Shown here: in pieces, positions 7,793-15,144 of the stretch | Layout of the letters: each line of letters starts with the position of its first letter | How positions within the stretch are numbered: position 1 is the stretch's first letter | Assembly: GCA_002323895.1 (NCBI GenBank) | Contig: DCQM01000061.1 | Coordinates: 1 to 15,144 of the forward strand | Length of the DNA stretch: 15,144 bases | Origin: Akkermansiaceae bacterium UBA1518 | GTDB lineage: Bacteria > Verrucomicrobiota > Verrucomicrobiia > Verrucomicrobiales > Akkermansiaceae | Direction of reading: 5' to 3' | Program-made: the position numbers and the translations under genes | The notes under the pieces: model-generated | Seen by the model: only the letters and a program-made list of their open reading frames with translations | What the model was told of the DNA's origin: nothing | Databases searched by the model: none

Positions 7793-9127
7793 TTACTCCC
7801 CAAAACAATACAGTGTCTTCTGGCTACGAAGAAAGACCCGGTTGTTCGCCAGCGCGAGACTACAACGTTGGTCGCGCACAGAGCGATCGCCAAATTCAAC
7901 CTGATGAAGGATTGAAAACTTTTTGGGATCCGCCGCTACCACAAACACCTTCCCATTGTGGTCCTGGAAATAAATCTTCCCATCGCCAAGGGTTGGCGAG
8001 GCCTCGATTTTAGCCCGTGTTCCGATCGCACCCGTCCAAAGCACTTTTCCACTCCTTGGTTCGATACAGGAAATTCGTTTGTCCTTATACTCCCCATTGA
8101 GGACGTAGAAGTGACCATCGTGGTAAAGCGGAGTGCAAACATCTGAAGACACTTCGGGGTCCTCGCTTTTCCACAGCAGCTTCCCAGTCTTCATGTCGAC
8201 AGCATAGACCGGACTTTTCTTGGGAGCACAAGCCAAGGCAACGCCGCTTCCTGCAACCGGAGAAGGCACCAGTCGCCAGTGTCCGATTTTCGTAGGATTC
8301 CAAGTCCCCCATCGCCAGAGTTCCTTCCCATTGGTGGGGTCGTGACCGGTAAGAGCATCACCACCAGCTACGAGAAGCTGAAGGTCTCCACCATCATCGG
8401 CGGTCCGACTGAGAACCGGAGAGGTGAAGGCCTCGAGCGACTCAGCCACCGCATCACCCGGACGGTCAGCCATCCAACTCTGCTTTCCAGTCGCAAAATC
8501 AAAGGCAACAAGATAGGACGGGATCTTGGTCGCTCCCTCAGGTCCGCGTGACATCCCGCCGTAATGAAACGGAACGTCACGTTGCAAAATCTGCATGATA
8601 AGATTGTCGCCCGAAAGAATAGGACTGGTAGAAAAAGTCCATTGGAACGCGAAGTATTTTCCACCTTCCGGAATGAGGTTTTTGCGCCACTCTTCCTTGC
8701 CATCCATAGAAAAGACAATCAGGTCTCCAGTGCCAAAAAAGAACGCGACCCGCTTGCCGTCAGTGACCGGGGAAGGCGAGGCGAAGTCGCTTCGGTCATC
8801 CAAATGCACTCTTCCCTTTGAAACGACTTTTGACCAACGGAGCTTGCCACTGGAGGCATCAAGGCAGATGGCGTGCAGCTCCTTTTTCTCATGATCAGCC
8901 GCGGTCACAAAAACATAGTCTCCCCATACAATCGGGGTGGCAGCCGAACTGCCCGGAACTTGCGCTTTCCAAACGACATTCTCAGTAGGCGAAAACTTGG
9001 CAGGTAACTTCATACCCTCTCCCGCGGTGCCATTGAAGTGAGGACCACGTTGAGTCGGCCAGTTAGGATTAGCCATCGCGACAAGCGAGAGAGACAAGCT
9101 AAGTGAGATAGAAGATAGAGTTTTCAT
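7793..9127 (-). CDS. Exported PQQ-like beta-propeller protein
   Basis: 444 aa. The start MKTLSSISLSLSLSLVAMA is a clear signal peptide with probable cleavage before NPNWPTQRGP, so the protein is periplasmic or secreted. The body is a chain of PQQ-like (BamB-type) repeats with the signature 'D..(T/S)GK..W': residues about 89-98 (DASSGKLRW), 141-147, 210-218 (DFATGKQSW), 263-271 (DPTNGKELW), 311-319 (DMKTGKLLW) and 356-364 (EPRSGKVLW), plus a weaker C-terminal blade near 393-405. This suggests a seven- or eight-bladed propeller. 'WPTQRGPHFNG' after the signal peptide is typical of the secreted PVC and Acidobacteria versions. The fold does not prove PQQ binding; no dehydrogenase catalytic motif was identified. 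It is convergent with the dehydrogenase fusion gene and divergent from the FG-GAP gene, so it is probably transcribed alone. Confidence 0.92.
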   Translation of the reverse strand: MKTLSSISLSLSLSLVAMANPNWPTQRGPHFNGTAGEGMKLPAKFSPTENVVWKAQVPGSSAATPIVWGDYVFVTAADHEKKELHAICLDASSGKLRWSKVVSKGRVHLDDRSDFASPSPVTDGKRVAFFFGTGDLIVFSMDGKEEWRKNLIPEGGKYFAFQWTFSTSPILSGDNLIMQILQRDVPFHYGGMSRGPEGATKIPSYLVAFDFATGKQSWMADRPGDAVAESLEAFTSPVLSRTADDGGDLQLLVAGGDALTGHDPTNGKELWRWGTWNPTKIGHWRLVPSPVAGSGVALACAPKKSPVYAVDMKTGKLLWKSEDPEVSSDVCTPLYHDGHFYVLNGEYKDKRISCIEPRSGKVLWTGAIGTRAKIEASPTLGDGKIYFQDHNGKVFVVAADPKKFSILHQVEFGDRSVRDQRCSLALANNRVFLRSQKTLYCFGE

Positions 9128-9333
9128 CAGGTTGGTAGACCACCATATGCAATCTAGAGAAGAAGACTCAATACGAATTCTAAAAATACCACAAATTCCA
9201 CCACCCTGAAGGCTGACAACCGGGAGACTCGTGGACCCTTCTCACCAATTGATTCTAATCGCAAGACGTCTTCAACCCTTTCCTGGAAAAGACAAACTCC
9301 TAGCAGCTATTCATTTGGCAGTTAAGATTTCAC
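9128..9333. promoter_or_regulatory. Divergent promoter region (PQQ-like gene / FG-GAP gene)
   Basis: These 206 bases separate two divergent starts, so they should carry both promoters. No strong -35/-10 pair or Shine-Dalgarno sequence stands out on either side. A 10-bp perfect palindrome, AAGACGTCTT, lies at 9263-9272, but such palindromes are expected by chance in a window this size. The call rests on gene arrangement only. Confidence 0.4.
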
Positions 9334-12300
9334 ATGGTTCAATCCCAAATGCGCTTTTTCGGAGCTTGTCTTTGGGTCGCCACTGCGGTGATGGGCTTCT
9401 GCGACAGAATTTCAATCGAACGGCTGCCGGAACGGGCTGATCTTTCGGTAGTTGAATTGTTTTCGAAACTTTCACCCGACGACACCGGGATTACTTTTGA
9501 AAGCGAGCTCGATCTCCACCATCCGTTGAAACGGCTCTACCAATCGGGTTTCGCATGCGGCGGGGTGGCGATTGGTGATCTCAATGGCGACGGGTTACCG
9601 GAAATTTTTCTAGCGAGTGGACCTAGCTCTAATCGCTTATACCAGCAAAAGGCGGCATTTGAGTTTGATGATATCACAACTTCAGCCGGCGTCAGTGGCG
9701 GCACCGATTGGGCCGCTGGAGTGACCTTCGTCGATATCGAAGGTGATGGAGATCTCGATATTTATGTCTGCAATTACGATAGTCCAAACTCACTTTTCCT
9801 CAATGAATCCAAGGGCGGAAATTTTTTCTTTCGCGAAACAGCGGCGAAGTTCGGCCTTGATCTTGTCGATGCTAGCTTGATGCCAGCATTTTGTGACTTC
9901 GATAACGACGGTGATTTAGACTGTTGGGTTTTAACGAATGGACTTTCGCGAGCGGGAGGTCGCCCGCAAAAGCCCCCATTTATAAAAGATGCAACGACCG
10001 GAAAGGTGACAGTAAAGCCAGAATTTTCCCGATACTATGAAATCGTTCAGACCGGCAAATCGACCTACACAATGGACGAGGTTGGTCGCCCAAATTATCT
10101 CCTGCGAAATGACAACGGGAGATTTGTAGATGTATCAACGAAGGCAGGAATCACATCAAAGGGCTTTGGGCTGTCAGCGACTTGGTGGGACTATAATGGA
10201 GACAGCCTATTAGATCTCTATATTTGCAACGACTTCATGGCACCCGACCGCCTGTATCAAAACCAAGGCGATGGGACTTTTACGGATGTCATTGAAGAAA
10301 CGGTGAATACTATTCCCTGGTTTTCGATGGGGTCCGATACCGCTGACATCAATAACGACGGACGACTTGATTTTGTGGCCCTAGATATGGCAGCAACGAC
10401 CCACTACAAATCAAAGATGGCGATGGGTGACATGGGAGGACAACGCTGGCAGGTCGAGAACATCAAGCCACGCCAGCTGATGCGGAATGTGTGCTATCTT
10501 AATACCGGAACCTCAAGGTTTATTGAGACCGCTCAGCTCTCGGGAATCGCCAACACCGACTGGTCATGGGCGGCAAAGCTAGCGGACTTCGATAATGACG
10601 GGCGCGTTGATTTATTCGTTTCGAATGGGATGAGCCGCGATTTTAACAACTCGGATATCGAATTTGACAAATCCCATCTCATCGGTCGCACCCAGTGGGA
10701 TTTCTTTGAAAATACTCCGGCGATGCCGGAGCAGAATCTAGCATTTCAAAATGTCGGCGGGCTTCTGTTTAAGGATACCAGTAAGGAATGGGGACTGGCG
10801 CATACCGGCATGAGTTACGGGGTGGCCTATGGGGACTTAGATCGCGATGGAGATCTCGATCTGGTAGTCGTTAACCTCGACGAGCCAGTGAGCATCTATC
10901 GAAATAACTCCGCCGGCCCGAAACAAAACGTGGTCGTGGTTCGCTTACGAGGGATAGAAAAAAATTGCGGTGGGATTGGCGCACTGGTCCGCCTAGAAAC
11001 CGAAGCGGGAACGAAGCACATTCGCCAAATGATGCCATTCACCGGGTTTCTATCCAGTAATTTGCCGGAGCTCAATTTCGGACTTGGTTCCGAAACAACG
11101 ATCAAAAGCTTAACAGTCACCTGGCCTTCGGGCGGTGTTCAGGAATTCAAAAACCTTACGGCGGGCAATAGATTCACCATTCATGAGCCAAGCAAATTCT
11201 CCAAACAGCCTAAGCCGCCCGAACCACAAATCCCTCTCTTCACGCCATCTAAGGTCTTGAAAGGGCTAGTCCATCGGGATCAGATTTTCGAAGATTTCGA
11301 CCGTCAGCTTTTACTTCCAAACAAGCTTTCCCAACTTGGTCCCGGACTGGCTTGGGCGGATGTTGATGGCGATGGCGACGAAGACCTTTTCGTGGGCGCC
11401 GCACGTGGAATGGGCGGCGCAGTCTTGCTCAATGAAGGCCTTGACGCAGCCGGCGTCTGCCAGTTCCGCCTTCCTTCAGCGAAGCCCTTCATCGACGACG
11501 CCGAGCAGGAAAATATGGGCGCCTTGTTTTTCGACGCTGACCGCGATGGCGACATGGACCTTTACGTGGCCAATGGAAGTTACGAATATCTTGAGGGCGA
11601 CCTACGATTACAGGACCGTCTTTACCTAAATAAAGGTAGTGGAAGATTTACAAGCGCGGAGAAAGCGCTGCCTGATTTCCGCGATTCGAGCAGTTGCGTG
11701 ACCGGGGCCGATTTCGATCGCGATGGCGACATCGACCTCTTCGTGGGAGGGCGAGTTATCCCCGGTAAATATCCTGAAGCGGCAAAATCGCGCTTGCTCG
11801 TAAACGAAACAATCCCCGGGGGTAAGCCAAAATTCGCAGAGGTTCCCGGACTAAAAGTTACCGGCCTGATCACAAGCGCGCTGTGGTCGGATGCCGACAA
11901 CGACGGATGGATAGATCTTTTCGTGACCTGCGAATGGGGGCCAGTAAGATTTTTTCAAAATCGCCAAGGGGTTCTTGAGGAAAAAACGGAACAAGCTGGT
12001 TTAGCCAGCTATCTCGGTTGGTGGAACGCCATCGCCGGGGCAGATATCGATCAGGATGGCGATATCGACTATGCCGTCGCAAACTTTGGCTTAAACACGA
12101 AGTATCGCCCCAGCGCAAGAAAGCCGAGTAAGCTTTACTACGGCGACTATTCTGGAGTCGGGAAAAAGAGCATCGTTGAAGCCAAGTATGAGAACGGAGT
12201 GTTATTGCCGGTCCGGGGGAAAAGTTGCTCCACCAACGCTATGCCGCATCTCGGAAAACGGTTCGCTACTTATCACGAATTTGCGATCGCGGCATTGCCT

Positions 12301-13005
12301 GAAATTTACAACCCAACGGCGCTTAAAGACTCGCTCGTACTGACGGCCAACACCTTGGAGTCAGGGTTTCTGATTAATGACGGAAAAGGTCGCTTCCGAT
12401 TCAAGCCAATGCCAGACCTCGCACAAGTTTCACCGGGTTTCGGGTTGAGCTTTCTCGATGCAGATGCGGATGGTAAAATGGACTTGTTTATGGCGCAAAA
12501 CTTCTATGGCCCACAGTTTGAAACTGGTCCCTACTCAGGCGGCCTAAGTGTGCTTCTGCGAGGTGACGGAGCCGGAGGATTCAAACCATTGATGCCCGAT
12601 AAAAGCGGTCTAAGCGTCCCCGGAGATGCAACATCAGCAACACTCACTGATTTCAATCGCGATGGCCGACCTGATCTTTTGATCGCCCAAAACAACGGTC
12701 TTGTGCTGACCTTCGAGAGCACCAGTCGTGGCACAGGTAAGTTTCTCAAAATCACTCTCGAAGGTGGCAATGGAAATCCGTCTGCTATCGGAGCCCGCGT
12801 AACAGCCCTTCTCAAATCTGGCAAAAAGATCGTACACGAAGTTTCTGACGGAGGCGGGTATCTCTCTCAGTCGAGCTCACATCCGTTAATCACGCTCGGC
12901 GATGAAGTCGTCACAAAAATCATCATCCGATGGCCGGATGGTCAAGTTTCAGAAACGATAGACGTGCCTGGTCAGGGTGGAAGCCTCCGAATCACTTCCC
13001 CTTAA
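9334..13005 (+). CDS. Secreted double FG-GAP/VCBS propeller protein with two ASPIC/UnbV domains
   Basis: 1223 aa. The N-terminus MVQSQMRFFGACLWVATAVM looks like a signal peptide; the ATG at 9349 (M6) is an equally good start. Fourteen Ca-binding 'DxDxDG'-type loops are visible, in two sets of seven. The first set begins at D82, 134, 188, 286, 338, 418 and 501; the second at D676, 734, 793, 853, 904, 1042 and 1106. Each set is followed by an ASPIC/UnbV domain (about 545-605, with GGIGALVRLETEAG and VTWPSGGVQEF; about 1150-1207, with AIGARVTALLKSG and IRWPDGQVSE). The protein is therefore a head-to-tail duplication of a seven-bladed Ca-dependent propeller plus ASPIC unit, joined by a proline-rich linker (about 620-640). 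Family members are extracellular; adhesion or polysaccharide binding is the usual guess. No transmembrane or sorting segment is seen at the C-terminus. Confidence 0.95.
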   Translation: MVQSQMRFFGACLWVATAVMGFCDRISIERLPERADLSVVELFSKLSPDDTGITFESELDLHHPLKRLYQSGFACGGVAIGDLNGDGLPEIFLASGPSSNRLYQQKAAFEFDDITTSAGVSGGTDWAAGVTFVDIEGDGDLDIYVCNYDSPNSLFLNESKGGNFFFRETAAKFGLDLVDASLMPAFCDFDNDGDLDCWVLTNGLSRAGGRPQKPPFIKDATTGKVTVKPEFSRYYEIVQTGKSTYTMDEVGRPNYLLRNDNGRFVDVSTKAGITSKGFGLSATWWDYNGDSLLDLYICNDFMAPDRLYQNQGDGTFTDVIEETVNTIPWFSMGSDTADINNDGRLDFVALDMAATTHYKSKMAMGDMGGQRWQVENIKPRQLMRNVCYLNTGTSRFIETAQLSGIANTDWSWAAKLADFDNDGRVDLFVSNGMSRDFNNSDIEFDKSHLIGRTQWDFFENTPAMPEQNLAFQNVGGLLFKDTSKEWGLAHTGMSYGVAYGDLDRDGDLDLVVVNLDEPVSIYRNNSAGPKQNVVVVRLRGIEKNCGGIGALVRLETEAGTKHIRQMMPFTGFLSSNLPELNFGLGSETTIKSLTVTWPSGGVQEFKNLTAGNRFTIHEPSKFSKQPKPPEPQIPLFTPSKVLKGLVHRDQIFEDFDRQLLLPNKLSQLGPGLAWADVDGDGDEDLFVGAARGMGGAVLLNEGLDAAGVCQFRLPSAKPFIDDAEQENMGALFFDADRDGDMDLYVANGSYEYLEGDLRLQDRLYLNKGSGRFTSAEKALPDFRDSSSCVTGADFDRDGDIDLFVGGRVIPGKYPEAAKSRLLVNETIPGGKPKFAEVPGLKVTGLITSALWSDADNDGWIDLFVTCEWGPVRFFQNRQGVLEEKTEQAGLASYLGWWNAIAGADIDQDGDIDYAVANFGLNTKYRPSARKPSKLYYGDYSGVGKKSIVEAKYENGVLLPVRGKSCSTNAMPHLGKRFATYHEFAIAALPEIYNPTALKDSLVLTANTLESGFLINDGKGRFRFKPMPDLAQVSPGFGLSFLDADADGKMDLFMAQNFYGPQFETGPYSGGLSVLLRGDGAGGFKPLMPDKSGLSVPGDATSATLTDFNRDGRPDLLIAQNNGLVLTFESTSRGTGKFLKITLEGGNGNPSAIGARVTALLKSGKKIVHEVSDGGGYLSQSSSHPLITLGDEVVTKIIIRWPDGQVSETIDVPGQGGSLRITSP

Positions 13006-13173
13006 TTGTTTCACCTTACCCCAGACAATATTACGAAAAGGCAATGGTCGAAAGCCCGCGCCTTTAATCACTGAACAAGACGAAGACGATCCCGTCTTAC
13101 AGGAACAACGTTAAAAATTACGGCCACTCTGAATTGTGACTATATCTTTTCGGGACTCGATCGCTGTTTACAA

Positions 13174-13202
13174 AAAACTCCGGACTGAAAGTCCAGAGTT
13201 TT
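13174..13202. terminator. Bidirectional intrinsic terminator
   Basis: Thirteen-base arms around a GAA loop (13187-13189) with a single C/A mismatch (13181/13195). The GGACT/AGTCC stem is flanked by CTC/GAG and then A4/T4. The minus-strand reading ends in a run of six T (13177-13172); the plus-strand reading ends in TTTT then GATTT. It lies 55 bases past the stop of the minus-strand F5/8C protein gene and 168 bases past the stop of the FG-GAP gene, so it can serve both convergent genes. The rest of the 251-base gap (13006-13256) shows nothing else I can support. Confidence 0.8.
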
Positions 13203-13256
13203 GATTTATGTTCCCCTTGGAATTTTCTTTAGCGATAATAGATCTTTGCAGTCCGA

Positions 13257-15144
13257 TTATTCCTCGGTCACTCGGTAGAAGACCTTACTGAGATCTCCAA
13301 AGACTCCAGCATCAACAAAAGTCGTCAAATCGCCGTTGGCTGGGTAGCTATCATCTAATTCGTCCCAGTTCAGCAAATCGGTTGAACGCTCTATGATGTA
13401 TCGACCAGTTTCCCTCGAATTCCAGGTGATCGTGATGTTCCGGCTAACTGGATCAATATCAATACTAGTAATCTCAAGTTCTTGGCTGAATCCCTCAATC
13501 AATTGCAAAGCGTTAATTGTGGAGTTGGCCGCTCCATCGCCGAGATCCCAAAAATTTAGGGTTACAGTGCCTTCCGCAGGGATAATGTCATCGAAGCGGA
13601 CGTAGTTGCCGGTGCCGCGATTCTCGCTATCGATACTTGTAACCTGCCGGTAGCCCGGTTCCGCATTATAGGCGTCCGCATTTTCCTCGGTCATGAAAAT
13701 TTTCTGGCTCGATTCGACCTGTTCAAAATCTACGCTAGGAAATTCAAGTGGCCGCGCAACAGAATAAACGACCATGGAATAAGTTCCATCGGGCACGTTG
13801 GTGAAGGTGATCGTCGAAGGAGTGCCCTCACTATCTCCACCTTCAATCAGGCCGTTAAGCAATTTAGCATCCGTGTTACTCGTTCCTGTTCCAGCACCCC
13901 AAGTGTTCCCAGAAATCCATTCTACCGTGACTCCCGACTCTTCGTTTCTGCTATTCACGAGATTGTCTTGGAGTCCGCTGGCCAAACCAACATCGTCGGG
14001 CGGCAAGTTGTTCCAATAGGCCTGAAGCGAGACACCACCAACGTCAGCGGCCTCTACACTCGTAGGCGCGCCATTGGCACCAGCACCGACGAAGTTGATC
14101 CCAATACTAACTGGTTGCGAATTTGGCTGAAAAATCACGGCCTTGACCGGATCACTCATTTCGCATCCCACGATTTCCACGGAATATTCATCCTCAGCAT
14201 TTTCAACGGTAATCGGATCAGTTTTGTATGATGCTTGGATAGCTCCGGGGATTGGCTCGCCATTTTTGTGCCACTGAAGTGGCCAGGGACCATTGACTTT
14301 CGTGAAAAACTCGGCGGATTCCCCAAGCAGCACGGGAGTCTCAACCGGCTTGATCAAGAAATCGGCTAAATCACAGTCTGCAGAGGTACTGAAGGCCAGC
14401 AATTCGACTTCAGCGATCTGCATACTATTCGCACCCTCACCTTGAACTTTGAGGACCGTCCAGCGGTAATGAAGGTAAGATTTGGCGTTGTCGAAAAAGT
14501 AGAATTCCTGCGTTTGAAAGCGATCTCCCGTAGGGAAAAGTGTGGGCCATGGCGAGATCTCCTCATTCTCGTAAATCACCTCCCAATTTCCGCTCTCCCA
14601 GCTAGGCTCGGTATCATTTGATCCCTCCAGTCGAATCGAAAGTGGATCGCGTTCGGGAGCATCATTCGCCGACTGCATGGTCAAACCAACAACATTAGTC
14701 TCACCCACCGCCGGAGTAACGACGAAGCCTGAGGGAAGACCATCGATACCAACGGTATCAAAGTTTAGATATTTCGTAGGCTGATTATCGAGCGCATTCG
14801 GAGCTGCCTCGGAACCCGGGCTATTCCCAGAGCTCGCAATCAAGGAATCGCCAGGTTGCGTCACGTCGACCGGCACTGATTGGCCGAGAAATTCCACTTC
14901 GGCGATCTGCATACTATTTGCGTTTTCTCCCTGCACCTCGAGAACCGTCCAGCGATAATGCAGGTAAGGATTCTGATCGCCGAATTCAAAAGTCTGAGTC
15001 TGGAATCGATCGCCTGCCGGGAACTCGGTCGACCAAGCTGGCACGTTTTCATTTTCGTAAATAACGGTCCAGTCCCCCTCGAGCCAATTAGGAGCTTCAT
15101 CATTGGAGCCTTCCAAACGGACCCATTTTGGATCGCGTTCCGGA
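13257..15144 (-). CDS. Multidomain F5/8C-like / Ig-like secreted protein, 5' end cut by window edge
   Basis: The frame is open from the right edge to the stop at 13257: 628 residues, numbered here from the first full codon at 15143. No true start is visible; the TTG at 15116 is internal because the matching repeat continues upstream of it. Domains: the tail of a first F5/8C (discoidin)-like domain (1-88), with PERDP, LEGSND and NSMQIAEVEFLG. A complete second copy (about 92-250) repeats PERDP, LEGSND, YLHYRWTVLKVQG and NSMQIAEVELL. An Ig-like domain follows (about 264-326, LQWHKNGEPIPGA). Next is a beta-rich module (about 346-552, SIGINFVGAG to INALQLIEG) of the kind found beside carbohydrate-binding domains. 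A C-terminal module (about 555-628) has ITWNSRETGRYIIERSTDL. The protein ends YRVTEE with no PEP-CTERM or membrane tail. Surface binding of glycans is inferred; any catalytic domain would lie upstream, outside the window. Confidence 0.9.
   Translation of the reverse strand, partial: PERDPKWVRLEGSNDEAPNWLEGDWTVIYENENVPAWSTEFPAGDRFQTQTFEFGDQNPYLHYRWTVLEVQGENANSMQIAEVEFLGQSVPVDVTQPGDSLIASSGNSPGSEAAPNALDNQPTKYLNFDTVGIDGLPSGFVVTPAVGETNVVGLTMQSANDAPERDPLSIRLEGSNDTEPSWESGNWEVIYENEEISPWPTLFPTGDRFQTQEFYFFDNAKSYLHYRWTVLKVQGEGANSMQIAEVELLAFSTSADCDLADFLIKPVETPVLLGESAEFFTKVNGPWPLQWHKNGEPIPGAIQASYKTDPITVENAEDEYSVEIVGCEMSDPVKAVIFQPNSQPVSIGINFVGAGANGAPTSVEAADVGGVSLQAYWNNLPPDDVGLASGLQDNLVNSRNEESGVTVEWISGNTWGAGTGTSNTDAKLLNGLIEGGDSEGTPSTITFTNVPDGTYSMVVYSVARPLEFPSVDFEQVESSQKIFMTEENADAYNAEPGYRQVTSIDSENRGTGNYVRFDDIIPAEGTVTLNFWDLGDGAANSTINALQLIEGFSQELEITSIDIDPVSRNITITWNSRETGRYIIERSTDLLNWDELDDSYPANGDLTTFVDAGVFGDLSKVFYRVTEE
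14399..14658. repeat. Coding tandem repeat, inner copy (486-bp period)
   Basis: This segment codes for the C-terminal half of the complete F5/8C-like domain (PERDP through NSMQIAEVELL). It corresponds base for base, at an offset of 486, to 14885-15144. The codon phase is the same and long stretches of DNA are nearly identical, for example the bases coding NSMQIAEVE, which points to a fairly recent in-frame duplication. Confidence 0.75.
14885..15144. repeat. Coding tandem repeat, outer copy (486-bp period, cut by edge)
   Basis: The outer partner of 14399-14658, running to the right edge. It codes for PERDPKWVRLEGSND through NSMQIAEVEFLG. Its upstream half, and any further copies, lie outside the window. 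Confidence 0.75.

Noticed and set aside
9263..9272. AAGACGTCTT palindrome as an operator
   Set aside because: About fifteen 10-bp palindromes are expected by chance in 15 kb; no second copy or spacing pattern supports it.
13260..15116. Treating the frame at 15116 as a complete gene with a TTG start
   Set aside because: The frame stays open to 15144 and the nine upstream codons (PERDPKWVR) match the inner repeat copy, so the start lies outside the window.

Overview
The window looks like chromosome from a member of the Planctomycetota-Verrucomicrobiota group, most likely Verrucomicrobiota. This rests on protein family content alone. It has a PSCyt1/DUF1549/DUF1553 protein, a PVC-type membrane-bound dehydrogenase domain fused to HEAT repeats and ThuA, and ASPIC/UnbV propeller proteins. 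It also has a large F5/8C-Ig protein whose C-terminal 'ITW..RYIIERSTDLLNW' module is common in Verrucomicrobiota secretomes. Starts lack clear Shine-Dalgarno sequences. There are no rRNA or tRNA genes, no recognisable transposase and no CRISPR array.

Layout. Five large genes fill the window, and strand alternates at every boundary. (1) 1-2693, minus: PSCyt1-DUF1549-DUF1553 protein, C-terminus cut by the left edge. (2) 3111-7640, plus: a giant secreted fusion, SGNH-like / PVC dehydrogenase propeller / HEAT / azurin-like cupredoxin / ThuA. (3) 7793-9127, minus: secreted PQQ-like beta-propeller protein. (4) 9334-13005, plus: secreted protein with two sets of seven Ca-binding FG-GAP/VCBS loops, each set followed by an ASPIC/UnbV domain. 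(5) 13257-15144, minus: multidomain adhesin-like or carbohydrate-binding protein with tandem F5/8C-like domains, N-terminus cut by the right edge. Genes 1/2 and 3/4 are divergent. Genes 2/3 and 4/5 are convergent, and each convergent gap holds a hairpin placed to act as a two-way terminator (7661-7700 and 13174-13202).

How they may work together. Where an N-terminus is visible (genes 1-4) there is a signal peptide or one is plausible, so the block encodes an exported toolkit: a c-type cytochrome protein, a propeller dehydrogenase carrying its own blue-copper domain, a PQQ-like propeller, and Ca-dependent propeller or binding proteins. Such families are usually linked to periplasmic or surface oxidation and breakdown of complex polysaccharides, but no substrate can be read from the sequence. 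The most striking feature is gene 2, where an azurin-like copper site occupies a place often held by a heme c domain in this family. Next is the clean 7+1+7+1 duplication in gene 4. Genes 1 and 5 are both open to the window edges and must be read as partial.
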